Made by a program: the position numbers and the translations under genes
Notes under the pieces: model-generated
What the model was told of the DNA's origin: nothing
What the model saw: the letters and a program-made list of their open reading frames with translations, nothing else
Databases searched by the model: none
DNA from: Bradyrhizobium sp. 132
Lineage (GTDB): Bacteria > Pseudomonadota > Alphaproteobacteria > Rhizobiales > Xanthobacteraceae
Direction: 5' to 3'
Assembly: GCF_023074185.1 (NCBI RefSeq)
Contig: NZ_JADPKY010000095.1
Coordinates: 1-64,000 of the forward strand
DNA: 64,000 nt
Shown: piece after piece, positions 7,199-16,484 of the stretch
How positions within the stretch are numbered: the first letter of the stretch is position 1
Layout of the letters: the number at the start of each line of letters is the position of its first letter

Positions 7199-9862
7199 TC
7201 AGTTCGCTTCGCGCCGGACCTCGTTCGGCAACGGCTGCGGCGTGCCGGCGGGGGTCGGCAGCGCGACGGGGCGGAGCCCGATCAGCTCGGCGGTGCGGAT
7301 CGCGCTGTCGCGCCAGAACTGGAACGAGTTGATGCGGCTGAGCTCGAGGATGGCGATGGCGACCGCTGCCAGGAACGGCAGGCTCTGCAGCACCAGCACG
7401 CCCGCGAAGATGTAGATCTCGGTGATCTGGCGATAGCTGTTGGAGGCGACCAGCACGCCGGCGCCGATCAGGAGCAGGGCGCCGATCACGGCCTCCCAGA
7501 ACGCCTGGAACTCTATCGACATCCGGGACAGGCCACCCTTGGAGGTGCGCGCGAACGCGATGTGCTCGGTGATCAGTCCTTGCGCGACCGCGCGCGACAC
7601 CGTCCATTGCACGCTCATTGCCGCGATCATGGCGCCCAGCATCTGGCCGGGCTTGATCGCGACGCGCGCACGGTACATCGACAAAAAGTGCGCGAGCGAG
7701 ACGATGAAGGCGCCGATGATCGGCAGCGTCAAAATCTTGTCGGGGATGGCGATGTCGGCGAAGGCCACGATCGGCACCCAGATGAGGTTGAGCAGCGCCA
7801 CGACCACGCCGAGGCTTTCGGCCCCAAGCCAGTTCAGCCAGCCGAGACCATATTCGCGCTTCTGGTCAGCCGTCAGCCGACTCTTTCCGGGCAGGAAGTT
7901 CCGCCAGTGCTTCTTGACGATCTGGAGGCCGCCATACGCCCAGCGATGGCGTTGCTTCTTGAAGGCCTCGTAGGTGTCGGGGAGCAGGCCCTGACCGTAG
8001 CGGTGGTTCGTGTAGTGCGTGGTCCAGCCGAGCTGCTGGATCGCAAGGCCGAGATCCGAGTCCTCGCAGATCGTATCGCTCGACCAGCCGCCGGCCATGT
8101 CCATCGCGGCGCGGCGGATCAGGCACATCGTGCCGTGCACGATGATGGCGTTGGTCTCGTTGCGCTGGACCATGCCGATGTCGAAGAAGCCGGCATACTC
8201 GCCGTTCATGAGGTAGTGCATGATCGACAGATCGCCGTCGCGATGTTCCTGCGGCGCCTGCACCAGACCGACGCGCGGGTCGGCGAAGGCGGGCACGAGG
8301 TCCTTTAACCAGTCGGGATCGACGACGTAGTCGGCATCGAGGATGCCGATGATCTCGGCATCGACGGCGGTGCGGTCCATCGCGATGCGCAGCGCGCCGG
8401 CCTTGAAACCCTGCACCTTCTCCGCGTTGATGAACTTGAAGCGTTCACCGAGCGTGCGGCAATGGTCCTGGATCGGCTGCCAGAAGGCCGGGTCCGGCGT
8501 GTTGTTGATGATGACGACGCATTCGTAGTTCGGATAGTTCAGCCGCGACAGTGCATCGAGCGTCTGCTTGAGCATCTCGACGGGCTCGAAATAAGCGGGG
8601 ATGTGGATCGAGACTTTTGGAAAGTAATTCTCGGGAACGTTCTCGACCGGCTTGCCCTTCGTGAGCAGCCGCTGCGGTGGCCGGCCGAACGCGACGGCGG
8701 CGATCTCGTCGATGCGCGCCATCGCAATGAGGACGAGGGGAACAAGCAGGATCATGCCCAGCGTCAGTGCGAAGGCCGAGCCGAAAATGAAATAGTGCCC
8801 GTTCCAGAACGCGAACACGGTGGCGGCCCAGGCGCCGACGCCATTGGCGGCAGCCGACAGCAGGAACGCCTGCTTCGCCGTCGGCTGTTCCAGCCGCAGG
8901 ATCGGCAGCGACAACAGGACACCGACCAGGAGCGCTATACCCATCGACTTCCAATAGTCGGGATTCTCCACCGGGCCGGTCCAGGCGAATTTCGGCTCGC
9001 GGCTGGCGTTGAGGATGCCCCAGTACGGACCGACGCCGCCTTCGAAATATTTCCAGGGCTGATCGATGGCTTCGACGATGTTGTATTCCATGCCGATGGC
9101 ATCGGCGCGGCTGACGAAGTTGCGCAAGGTCAGTGCCTGCTGGAACGGACCGGGGTCGGCATTGCGCAGATTGTAGCCCGCGCTCGGCCAGCCGAACTCG
9201 GCGATCACGATGCGCTTGCCGGGGAACAGGTTACGCAACAAATTGTAGCGGTCGACGGCCTGGTCGACCGCCTGGTCCGAGCGGAAATTTTCCCAGTAAG
9301 GCAGCACGTGGGCGGCGATGAAATCGACATTGGAGCCCAGGTCGGGGTTGTCGCGCCAGATGTTCCAGATCTCACCGGTCGTCACGGGCACGCGGACCGC
9401 GCCCTTGACCTTCTTGATCATCTCGATGAGGTCTTCGACCTTCTGCTCGCCGCGGTAGATCACCTCGTTGCCGACCACGACGCCATTCACGTTGCTGTTC
9501 TTGCGGGCGAGCTCAATGGCCGCCTTGATTTCGCGCTCGTTGCGGTCCGGGTCCTTGCCGATCCAGGCGCCGACCGTGACCTTGAGCCCGAACTCGGCGG
9601 CAATCGGCGGCACCAACTCGTTGCCTTCCGTCGCGGAGTAAGAGCGGATGGCACGCGTGAGGGTCGAGAGCTTTTTCAGATCGGCACGAATCTTGTCGGG
9701 GTCGACGTTGTTGTCGACAGCATGTCCCGGTTCGAACGGCGTATAAGACAGGCTGGGTAACAGGCCCCTAAAGTCCGGCGCAGGTTCCTTGTCGCGCAAG
9801 ACTCCCCAGAGGCCGGCGTGAAGCGCGGACACAAGCAACAGAACGGCGGCGACAACCCGCAT
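7199..9862 (-). CDS. ndvB: NdvB-type glucan synthase: GH17-like plus GT2 glycosyltransferase
   Basis: A large inner-membrane enzyme of 887 residues from the ATG at 9862 (an in-frame TTG at 9925 would add 21). A hydrophobic N-terminus precedes a GH17-like domain with GNEV near residue 129 and EFGWPSAG near 221. Membrane segments follow at about 310-400, then a family 2 glycosyltransferase with LDADYVVDPDW near 509, ICEDSDLG, and the Q-x-x-R-W type motif QRHRW near 638, and several C-terminal helices. This matches the NdvB protein needed for cyclic beta-(1,3),(1,6)-glucan of Bradyrhizobium, which acts in the periplasm in osmotic adaptation and nodule invasion. The neighbours ndvD-like and ndvC-like support the assignment. 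Confidence 0.9.
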   Translation of the reverse strand: MRVVAAVLLLVSALHAGLWGVLRDKEPAPDFRGLLPSLSYTPFEPGHAVDNNVDPDKIRADLKKLSTLTRAIRSYSATEGNELVPPIAAEFGLKVTVGAWIGKDPDRNEREIKAAIELARKNSNVNGVVVGNEVIYRGEQKVEDLIEMIKKVKGAVRVPVTTGEIWNIWRDNPDLGSNVDFIAAHVLPYWENFRSDQAVDQAVDRYNLLRNLFPGKRIVIAEFGWPSAGYNLRNADPGPFQQALTLRNFVSRADAIGMEYNIVEAIDQPWKYFEGGVGPYWGILNASREPKFAWTGPVENPDYWKSMGIALLVGVLLSLPILRLEQPTAKQAFLLSAAANGVGAWAATVFAFWNGHYFIFGSAFALTLGMILLVPLVLIAMARIDEIAAVAFGRPPQRLLTKGKPVENVPENYFPKVSIHIPAYFEPVEMLKQTLDALSRLNYPNYECVVIINNTPDPAFWQPIQDHCRTLGERFKFINAEKVQGFKAGALRIAMDRTAVDAEIIGILDADYVVDPDWLKDLVPAFADPRVGLVQAPQEHRDGDLSIMHYLMNGEYAGFFDIGMVQRNETNAIIVHGTMCLIRRAAMDMAGGWSSDTICEDSDLGLAIQQLGWTTHYTNHRYGQGLLPDTYEAFKKQRHRWAYGGLQIVKKHWRNFLPGKSRLTADQKREYGLGWLNWLGAESLGVVVALLNLIWVPIVAFADIAIPDKILTLPIIGAFIVSLAHFLSMYRARVAIKPGQMLGAMIAAMSVQWTVSRAVAQGLITEHIAFARTSKGGLSRMSIEFQAFWEAVIGALLLIGAGVLVASNSYRQITEIYIFAGVLVLQSLPFLAAVAIAILELSRINSFQFWRDSAIRTAELIGLRPVALPTPAGTPQPLPNEVRREAN

Positions 9863-10077
9863 CGCGGCTAAACCAAAAGGGGCTGAGGGGGCAGGGAAGC
9901 GGATCCGACCCCGAGATCCGACCAAGTCCGCGGCAAATGGAGCATACCTCTGCCGCGCGGTTTCACAACTGTCATGGCCTCATGACCGTATGAGGGCGTG
10001 GCAAATTTCGGAATATGCAGCAGTGCCAATTGCTTCTATCGCCGATCGTTCCTGAACGGAGGCTGAAACAATCGCGG

Positions 10078-10671
10078 CTATTTCGAGGGCGCCGGTGACG
10101 GGCTTGCCGCCGGCGAGGGGCTCGCGGCCGGCTGCGGTTGCGCATTGCCTGATGTCGGCGCGGCGGGCTGCGAGGCCGCGGCGGCCGCCGCCTGCTGCGG
10201 CTGGGAGGCCGGGTTGATCCAGCAAGCGTGGACACGGCTGTCCAGGGTCTCGGCGACCTTGGGATCGATCTGGCCGCCAAAGCGGGTCAGGCAGCGGAAG
10301 GCGGCCTGGATGTGGCCGCCAGGGCAGCCGAAGCGGTCGTAGAGGTCGAGATGGCGGAATGCGGTATCGAGGTCGTCCCGCCACATCAGCCGTATCACGC
10401 GCCGGCCGAGCCAGACGCATTCGGGGTTGCCGGCCGGGCCGCTGATGACCTGGGCTGCTTCGGCGAACTCGTCGGTGCGACGCTGGTTCTGGGCGGCATC
10501 CTTGGCGGCGTCGGCGGGCTGGGCGGCTGACTTGCTCTGGTCCGGGGCGGGCGTGCCGCTCTGGGCGGAGGCGCCACCGAGACCGACCATGACGAGAAGG
10601 GAAGTAACGGCCAAGGTGGCGGCGAACTGCCGCAGGACCGCATTTCGTAACTCGAACACCCGTTGCCGCAT
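10078..10671 (-). CDS. ndvD: NdvD-like exported glucan biosynthesis protein
   Basis: The start at 10671 has GGGGA nearby and gives a signal peptide (residues 1-37, core LAVTSLLVMVGLGGASAQ). The mature part has a central conserved-looking block with four cysteines (ECVWLG, RFGCPGG, RCLTRFGG, HACWIN), which may form disulfides, flanked by alanine/glutamine- and proline-rich low-complexity ends. A third Bradyrhizobium gene for cyclic beta-glucan, ndvD, is known from the literature, and the position directly upstream of ndvB on the same strand, with the ndvC-like gene diverging beyond it, fits that role. The symbol rests on context and recall, not on a motif of known function. Confidence 0.65.
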   Translation of the reverse strand: MRQRVFELRNAVLRQFAATLAVTSLLVMVGLGGASAQSGTPAPDQSKSAAQPADAAKDAAQNQRRTDEFAEAAQVISGPAGNPECVWLGRRVIRLMWRDDLDTAFRHLDLYDRFGCPGGHIQAAFRCLTRFGGQIDPKVAETLDSRVHACWINPASQPQQAAAAAASQPAAPTSGNAQPQPAASPSPAASPSPAPSK

Positions 10672-10940
10672 GAATTCCCCAATATATTCACTGACCGTCC
10701 GCGCCAGGACCTCGCGGACGCGCCGGTGATGGCGTCCAAATGGGTCTCCAATGCGGCGGAAAAGTCCTTTCGATTCCATGGCCTGAATTTCAAATTTTGT
10801 CCAGCAAAGTCACGATCCTAGACCTCTGTCGAACGGCCGCAGGTAAATTCCTCAGGGGAGGGATCGATCCATACCGGAGCCACCCCCTTGGCAGATGGCG
10901 TGCGAGCAGGTAATCGACGGCCCTTCGCGGGAGGACGGAA
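10672..10940. promoter_or_regulatory. Divergent intergenic region ndvD / ndvC
   Basis: This roughly 270-base gap separates the minus-strand ndvD-ndvB genes from the plus-strand ndvC-like gene and must hold both promoters. No clear consensus promoter or operator could be picked out. An unusually strong ribosome binding site, GGGAGGA at 10929-10935, belongs to the gene on the right. Confidence 0.5.
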
Positions 10941-12560
10941 CTGATTTCTCTTCGTACGCCACTGGCGCTTCTGCTCGTTTCACTGGGTGCGATTGCTGCC
11001 GTGTGGTGGTGGCTTGCCACGCCGATCACGCTCGCGCGCGCCCCGATCGATCCCGCCGACAAGGTTCAGTGCGTTTCCTACGCGCCGTTCCGCGGCGAGC
11101 AGTCGCCGCTGAACGCATGGACCCATATCGAGGCCGATCAGATCGAGCAGGACCTGCGCCAGCTCAAGGAGATCACCGACTGTGTCCGCACCTACTCGAT
11201 GGAGAACGGCCTCGACCAGGTGCCGGCGATCGCCGCCAGGATCGGCGGGCTGAAGTTGCTGCAGGGGATCTGGCTCTCCAGCAACCGCACCAAGAATTTT
11301 GAGCAGGCCGCGCTCGCCGTCCGCCTTTCCAAGGATTTCCCCGGCATCATCACCAGCATCATCGTCGGCAACGAGGTGCTGCTGCGTGGCGAGATGACGA
11401 CCGCGGACCTCGTCTCCATCATCCGCTCGGTGAAGGCGCAAGTCAGCGTGCCCGTCACCTATGCCGACGTCTGGGAGTTCTGGCTGAAGAACCGCGAGGT
11501 CTATGACGCCGTCGACTTCGTCACGATCCACATCCTGCCCTATTGGGAGGATTTCCCGGTCAAGGCGAAATTCGCCGCCGCCCATGTCGAGGCGATCCGC
11601 GAGCGCATGGCAGTCGCGTTTCCCGGCAAGGAGATATTGATCGGCGAAACCGGCTGGCCGAGCGAGGGGCGCATGCGCGAAGGCGCGCTGCCGTCGCGCA
11701 CCAACCAGGCGCGCGTCGTCTCCGAGATTTTGACCCTCGCGAAAGCGCAGAAATTCCGCGTCAATCTGATCGAGTCCTACGACCAGCCGTGGAAGCGCAA
11801 GCTGGAGGGCACTGTCGGCGGCTATTGGGGGCTCTATGACTCGGTGCACCGCAGCCTCAAATACCCGCCTGGCGAGCCGATCAGCAATTTCCCGTACTGG
11901 AAATGGTACATGGGCGCGGGCATGGGCCTCTGCGTGCTGGTGTTCGCGGTCGCCGGCCTGACGTTGCGGCGCAGGCCCTGGACGCCGCGCTTCTCGGCCT
12001 GGCTCGGTGTGGCGATCTCGGCGACCTCAGCGGGCATCCTGCTCGGGATCGGCGCCGACAAGATGTACTATGAGAGCTACGGCATCGGCGGCTGGCTGCT
12101 GTGGGGCGCGCTGCTCGCGGCCGGCATCCTGTCGCCGATCTTCTGCGCGCAGGCGATGGTGATCGGCCGCAGTCTTCCGACCTTTCTCGATCTGCTGGGC
12201 CCGCGCGAGGGCCGGAAATGGTCGAAGCTCACCGCCGTGCTGGGCCTCACGCTGGCGGTGACTGCGGTGATCGCGGCGCAGACCGCGCTCGGCTTCGTGT
12301 TCGATCCGCGCTACAAGGATTTCCCCTACGCCTCGCTGACGATGGCGGTGGTGCCGTTCGCGCTGTTGATGCTGAACCGGCCGCAGATCGGCCAGCGTCC
12401 GATCGCGGAATCGGTATTCGCGGGCGTGCTGACGCTGTCGGCCGCGTACGTGCTCGTCAACGAGAGCCGCGACAACTGGCAGTCGCTGTGGACCTGTGCG
12501 ATCTATTTGTTGTTCGCGCTCACGATGTGGCGGGCGCGGGCCGAGCAAATCCAAGAATGA
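10941..12560 (+). CDS. ndvC: NdvC-type GH17-like membrane glucosyltransferase
   Basis: The frame is open from 10914 but has no ATG, GTG or TTG before the GTG at 11001, which would cut the N-terminal hydrophobic segment in half. The strong site GGGAGGA at 10929-10935 points to CTG at 10941 (or ATT at 10944), giving about 539 residues starting ISLRTPLALLLVSLGAIAA. The soluble part is a GH17-like fold with GNEVLLRGEM near 142 and GETGWPSEG near 234, like the first domain of NdvB. About six C-terminal membrane helices follow from near residue 320. NdvC is thought to form beta-1,6 links in the cyclic glucan. The start codon is an inference. Confidence 0.85.
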   Translation: MISLRTPLALLLVSLGAIAAVWWWLATPITLARAPIDPADKVQCVSYAPFRGEQSPLNAWTHIEADQIEQDLRQLKEITDCVRTYSMENGLDQVPAIAARIGGLKLLQGIWLSSNRTKNFEQAALAVRLSKDFPGIITSIIVGNEVLLRGEMTTADLVSIIRSVKAQVSVPVTYADVWEFWLKNREVYDAVDFVTIHILPYWEDFPVKAKFAAAHVEAIRERMAVAFPGKEILIGETGWPSEGRMREGALPSRTNQARVVSEILTLAKAQKFRVNLIESYDQPWKRKLEGTVGGYWGLYDSVHRSLKYPPGEPISNFPYWKWYMGAGMGLCVLVFAVAGLTLRRRPWTPRFSAWLGVAISATSAGILLGIGADKMYYESYGIGGWLLWGALLAAGILSPIFCAQAMVIGRSLPTFLDLLGPREGRKWSKLTAVLGLTLAVTAVIAAQTALGFVFDPRYKDFPYASLTMAVVPFALLMLNRPQIGQRPIAESVFAGVLTLSAAYVLVNESRDNWQSLWTCAIYLLFALTMWRARAEQIQE

Positions 12561-12900
12561 ACAGGCCGATCGCCAGGCCCGACAGCACGACATTGTAGAG
12601 CACGATGCCGAGGCCGGCGGCGATGATGCCGACGGTCAGCAGCACGATCGACGGCCGCATCAGATTCAGCGTCGCTACCACCAGCGCGACGATGCCGAAC
12701 ACCGAATTCTTGAACAGCACAGTCGAGACCGAGCGCGCCTTGCAGATCAGCGTCTGAAGTCCGGCGTCGCAGGCGAGCCCGACGGTCGAGAACTCGATGC
12801 CGAGATAGCGCAAGTAGAGGGCATAGCCGACGGAGGCGAAGCCGACGACGATCAGGAACTGCACCTGGTAGGGCGTGAGGCGGAAGGGCTTTTTTGTCAT
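12520..12900 (-). CDS. Small four-TM membrane protein, unknown
   Basis: The 126-residue protein has hydrophobic helices near residues 12-34, 65-81, 84-102 and 104-120, and two cysteines (ACDAG, LICKA) in the loop after the first helix. Its 3' end overlaps that of the ndvC-like gene by 41 bases, tail to tail. I recall conserved membrane proteins of this form in Bradyrhizobium, possibly linked to the ndv locus by position only. No function is known to me. Confidence 0.7.
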   Translation of the reverse strand: MTKKPFRLTPYQVQFLIVVGFASVGYALYLRYLGIEFSTVGLACDAGLQTLICKARSVSTVLFKNSVFGIVALVVATLNLMRPSIVLLTVGIIAAGLGIVLYNVVLSGLAIGLFILGFARPAPATS

Positions 12901-13080
12901 GGCCGCAATATGGTCGGGATGAAGGGAGGGGGCAACAGGGCAGGTGGAAGTTTCTGCCTATCGTGGCGCAACTGCGCGCCATTGTGGCGGTGTGCAAGTC
13001 ATCCACGCTCAGGTAGCGGAGCATGACGCAACGATTTTCCACTGACGGCGATTATTGACGCCTGCCGCAGTCCACAAGGC

Positions 13081-14454
13081 TTATCGCCTGAAGAACGACG
13101 ACAACATCGATCCCGCTGACGCCGGCGCCGTCTCCGGCTTCGCCTGTGCGGCTGGCTGCGGAGCCGCAGGAGCAGGCGCGGGCTCCTCTCGCTTCGAGGA
13201 GCGTTTTGAGGAATAGCTGTGGCGGCGCTTGTCCGGTTTGGCGGCGGGCGCGGGCGCCGAGGCGGTGTCGGCTTGCGGCACCGAGTCCTGGGTCTTGTCG
13301 GAGTTCTTCTCTTGAACTCGATCCTGAGTCTTCTCTTGTCCCTTTTCCTGCCCGCCGCGCATTGACAGCCGCTGGCCGTCGAACACGGTGGTCTCGCAGT
13401 GGCGGTCGTTTTCGGCGAGGCCTGCGCAGAGCTTGGCTGCTGCGGCGGCGTTGATCAGCGGGCCGGCTCCCAAGCGAAGCTGCATGCCGAGGCCGGTGTT
13501 GCCTTCCTTGATCATGATGATCGGCCGCAGCGCCGCGATCTCCGGATTGGATTTGCTCAGCCCGCGCCAGAGTGCACGCAGGCCGTCGACCGAGTTCGCG
13601 CCACCGAGATCAATCGCAAAGCGCGTCTGCTGGACCGCAATCGCAGGAGCCTCGCTCTCGGCGGCCTCCGGCGGCTTCGCTGCCACAGCAGCGACTTCGA
13701 TCGGAGCGGGCGCCGGGTCGGGCTTCTTCTCGGCAGCCTTCTCAGTTCCCTCGGGCTGCACCAGTTTTGATGCGGCCGGATCGGGCGGCGCCATGATCGA
13801 CTTGGACGGCACCAGCGGAAGCATCGGCGGTGTCGAGGTCGTCAGCGGCGCGTGCGACAGGAGCGAGGCGGCGGCCGCGCTCTGCGTCGGCGGGCCCGAC
13901 GGCTCCTTTGCGCTGTCTTTCGGCGCGTCCTTGGCAACTTCGGTGCGCGGCTTGTCGCTGACTGGTGCTGGTGTCGATGCGACCGGCGCGACGCTGGGCG
14001 CCGGCGGCCCGACCAAAGCTGGCGCGTCCTGCGGCTTCGCAGCGGACGCCTGCGGCGGCGTGGTCGTCTGCCTGGCGATGGCGCCGGTGACAGAATCGAG
14101 CCCTTGCTCCAGCACGGTGACGCGCGAATAGAGCCGGTCGCGATCGGTGTTCAGTGTCTCGATGGCAGAGGCGAGGCGGCGGGCCTCGTTCTGGCTCTCC
14201 TTGGTCAGCATCTGGAGCCGGTCGGCCTGGTGCGCGAGATCGGCCGACGCAACCTGGTCGCGCCGCCAGCCGAGCTGGGCCTGGTTGGCGAACACGGCAA
14301 TCACCACGGCGCTGACGGCCGCCACGCCCCACGAGCCCAGCCGCCACATCATGCTGCGATCGAACGAACTCTCCTCGGCCACAAGTCCGGAGAACAGCCC
14401 GCCGGTCTCCTTGGTGCCGAAGGCATCCGCCAGTGGGTCGGAATCCTTTGCCAT
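13081..14454 (-). CDS. Single-TM protein with coiled coil and SPOR-like C-terminus
   Basis: The 457-residue product has a short cytoplasmic head, one membrane helix at about 38-55 (WGVAAVSAVVIAVFANQ), a coiled-coil stretch at 70-125 (repeated L/E/R/D heptads), and a long proline/alanine/serine-rich linker. A folded segment at about 285-375 (FAIDLGGANSVDGLRALWRG through LCAGLAEN) resembles SPOR-type peptidoglycan-binding repeats. The tail is rich in K, E, Q and A/P. A role at the cell wall or septum is an inference from this architecture. It is divergent from glmU, separated by about 170 bases. Confidence 0.65.
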   Translation of the reverse strand: MAKDSDPLADAFGTKETGGLFSGLVAEESSFDRSMMWRLGSWGVAAVSAVVIAVFANQAQLGWRRDQVASADLAHQADRLQMLTKESQNEARRLASAIETLNTDRDRLYSRVTVLEQGLDSVTGAIARQTTTPPQASAAKPQDAPALVGPPAPSVAPVASTPAPVSDKPRTEVAKDAPKDSAKEPSGPPTQSAAAASLLSHAPLTTSTPPMLPLVPSKSIMAPPDPAASKLVQPEGTEKAAEKKPDPAPAPIEVAAVAAKPPEAAESEAPAIAVQQTRFAIDLGGANSVDGLRALWRGLSKSNPEIAALRPIIMIKEGNTGLGMQLRLGAGPLINAAAAAKLCAGLAENDRHCETTVFDGQRLSMRGGQEKGQEKTQDRVQEKNSDKTQDSVPQADTASAPAPAAKPDKRRHSYSSKRSSKREEPAPAPAAPQPAAQAKPETAPASAGSMLSSFFRR

Positions 14455-14627
14455 GTACGTTTAAGCGCCCAGCCCTGTCCGGCTTCCCCGAATCAATCAG
14501 GGAACATTAACAGGAAAACCTTGTCGCACTTGAATTCCGGGCGATTGCGGGGGTAGCAAGGCGATAGCTCATGACGGCATCGACCTGCCGCCGCCAACTG
14601 ATTCGGCCGTATCTGACAGGATTTTCG

Positions 14628-15983
14628 ATGACCGCCCGTTCCAGCCTCACGATCGTGCTCGCCGCCGGCGAAGGCACGCGCATGCGATCGAGCCTGCCGA
14701 AAGTGCTGCATCCGGTCGCGCACCAGAGCCTGCTCGCCCACGTGCTCGCCGCCGCACCCGAGGGAACCGGCACCTCGCTCGCGGTCGTGATCGGACCCGA
14801 CCATCAGGCGGTGGCGGACGAAGCAAAGCGCATCCGCCCCGACGCGCTCACCTTCGTGCAAGGCGAACGGCTCGGCACCGCGCATGCAGTGCTGGCGGCG
14901 CGTGATGCCATTGTGCGGGGTGTCGACGATCTGCTGATCGCGTTCGGCGACACGCCGCTGATCTCGGCCGAGACCTTCGCGCGGCTGCGCGCGCCGCTCG
15001 CCAAGGACGCGGCGATCGCCGCGCTCGGCTTTCGCGCCGCCGATCCCACCGGCTATGGCCGCCTCATCGTCGAGGGCGACCGCCTGGTCGCGATCCGCGA
15101 GCAGGCCGATGCCGGCGCAGAGGAGCGCAAGATCGATCTGTGCAACGCCGGCGTGATGGCGATCGACGGACGCCGCGCGCTGGCGATCCTCGACAAGATC
15201 GGCAATGCGAATTCCAAGGGCGAATATTATCTGACCGACGCGGTCGGCATTGTCAGCGAACAGGGATGGGATGCCGTGGTGATCGAAACCAGCGAGGACG
15301 AAGTGCGCGGCATCAACACCAAGGCGCAGCTCGCCGAGGCCGAAAGCGTGATGCAGGCACGGCTGCGCAAGGCTGCGATGGAAGCCGGGGTGACGCTGAT
15401 CGGGCCCGAGACCGTCTTTCTCGCGGCCGACACGGTGTTCGGCAAGGACGTCACCATCGAGCCGTTCGTGGTGATCGGTCCCGGCGTGTCGATCGCCGAC
15501 GGCACGGTGATCCACTCGTTCTCGCATATCGTGCAGACCACGCTCGGCAGGAACGTTTCGATCGGCCCCTATGCGCGGCTGCGCCCCGGCACCTCGCTCG
15601 GCGACGGCGCGCGCATCGGCAATTTCGTGGAGACCAAAGCCGCGACCCTGGAGGCCGGCGTCAAGGTCAACCATCTCTCCTATATTGGCGATGCCACCAT
15701 CGGTGCCAATTCCAACATCGGCGCCGGCACCATCACCTGCAACTACGACGGCTTCAAGAAGCACAAGACGGTGATCGGGCAGGGTGCCTTCGTCGGCACC
15801 AACTCCTCGCTGGTCGCGCCGGTGACGATCGGCAATCGCGCCTATATCGGCTCGGGCTCGGTGATCACGCGCGACGTGCCGGACGATGCCATGGCACTGG
15901 AGCGCAGCCCGCAGACTATTAGGGAAGGCGGCGCTGCGCGCTACCGCGAGATCAAGACGCGCAGCAAGAAGCCGGAAAAATGA
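14628..15983 (+). CDS. glmU: Bifunctional N-acetylglucosamine-1-P uridyltransferase / glucosamine-1-P acetyltransferase
   Basis: The ATG at 14628 gives 451 residues beginning MTARSSLTIVLAAGEGTRM, the normal GlmU start; the ATG at 14571 would add 19 unlike residues. The N-terminal pyrophosphorylase has LAAGEGTRMRSSLPKVLHP and the YGRLI block. The C-terminal half from about 250 is a left-handed beta helix with hexapeptide repeats, including GAGTITCNYDG. It makes UDP-GlcNAc for peptidoglycan and lipid A in the cytoplasm. It is followed at 500 bases by glmS, the preceding step of the same pathway, with one small opposite gene between. Confidence 0.97.
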   Translation: MTARSSLTIVLAAGEGTRMRSSLPKVLHPVAHQSLLAHVLAAAPEGTGTSLAVVIGPDHQAVADEAKRIRPDALTFVQGERLGTAHAVLAARDAIVRGVDDLLIAFGDTPLISAETFARLRAPLAKDAAIAALGFRAADPTGYGRLIVEGDRLVAIREQADAGAEERKIDLCNAGVMAIDGRRALAILDKIGNANSKGEYYLTDAVGIVSEQGWDAVVIETSEDEVRGINTKAQLAEAESVMQARLRKAAMEAGVTLIGPETVFLAADTVFGKDVTIEPFVVIGPGVSIADGTVIHSFSHIVQTTLGRNVSIGPYARLRPGTSLGDGARIGNFVETKAATLEAGVKVNHLSYIGDATIGANSNIGAGTITCNYDGFKKHKTVIGQGAFVGTNSSLVAPVTIGNRAYIGSGSVITRDVPDDAMALERSPQTIREGGAARYREIKTRSKKPEK

Positions 15984-16034
15984 GCGGCCGAGGGCCGAGT
16001 GTTTGCCGTGGTGCTGGGATGGTAAGGCGCACCG

Positions 16035-16265
16035 CTAGTCGTCGTCGGCGACATCCGAGAACATCGCTCGCTTCAAGCGCCAGCCGCGCGGCCTGGCGCG
16101 CTTTGCCGGTTCGCCGGTGGCCTGCGTGGTGAGGACAGGCTTACTTTCCTTGCCTCGCTCCATGGCGCGCTGGGGCGGTGGCCAATGCGCAAGGTGCGTG
16201 CCTGTGGTCTCGCTGGCGTGCACGAATGTCGATGACAGACCTTTGCGGTCGGACGAGCCTTTCAT
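16035..16265 (-). CDS. Small basic 76-aa protein, unknown
   Basis: The ATG at 16265 is preceded by GGGAGA at a good distance, so it is preferred over the extension to 16391. The peptide (MKGSSDRKGLSSTFVHASET...) is polar and basic with no hydrophobic segment and no cysteine in the chosen form. I do not recognise it. It lies between and opposite to glmU and glmS. Confidence 0.5.
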   Translation of the reverse strand: MKGSSDRKGLSSTFVHASETTGTHLAHWPPPQRAMERGKESKPVLTTQATGEPAKRARPRGWRLKRAMFSDVADDD

Positions 16266-16484
16266 GGCCTTATCTCCCGGAGGGGAAATCGTTGGCCAAA
16301 TTTGTTGACAAGAAGTTAATGGACGCGGTTTAACGCCGGCCAATTCGACGCAGTCGAAGCAGGCGTGACGAGGCGCTGTCTCAATCAGCAATAAATATTG
16401 AGTATCTGGTTGCTTAGGAACTTCGCTAAAAACCGAGCGTATCGTTTAGGCGATTTTTCGACGATTTGGGGGATAGTGAGCCGC
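16266..16484. promoter_or_regulatory. Upstream region of glmS
   Basis: This divergent gap of about 220 bases includes an AT-rich patch near 16380-16450 that probably carries the glmS promoter. No glmS ribozyme of the Gram-positive type is evident, and none would be expected in this group. Confidence 0.35.

Noticed and set aside
8462..9760. 432-codon open frame on the plus strand opposite ndvB
   Set aside because: It is the complement of a strong coding region with high third-position GC; composition (D, R, G, V rich) is typical of antisense shadows.
16266..16484. glmS ribozyme/riboswitch
   Set aside because: The sequence shows no feature of the Gram-positive glmS ribozyme core and this lineage is not expected to have it.
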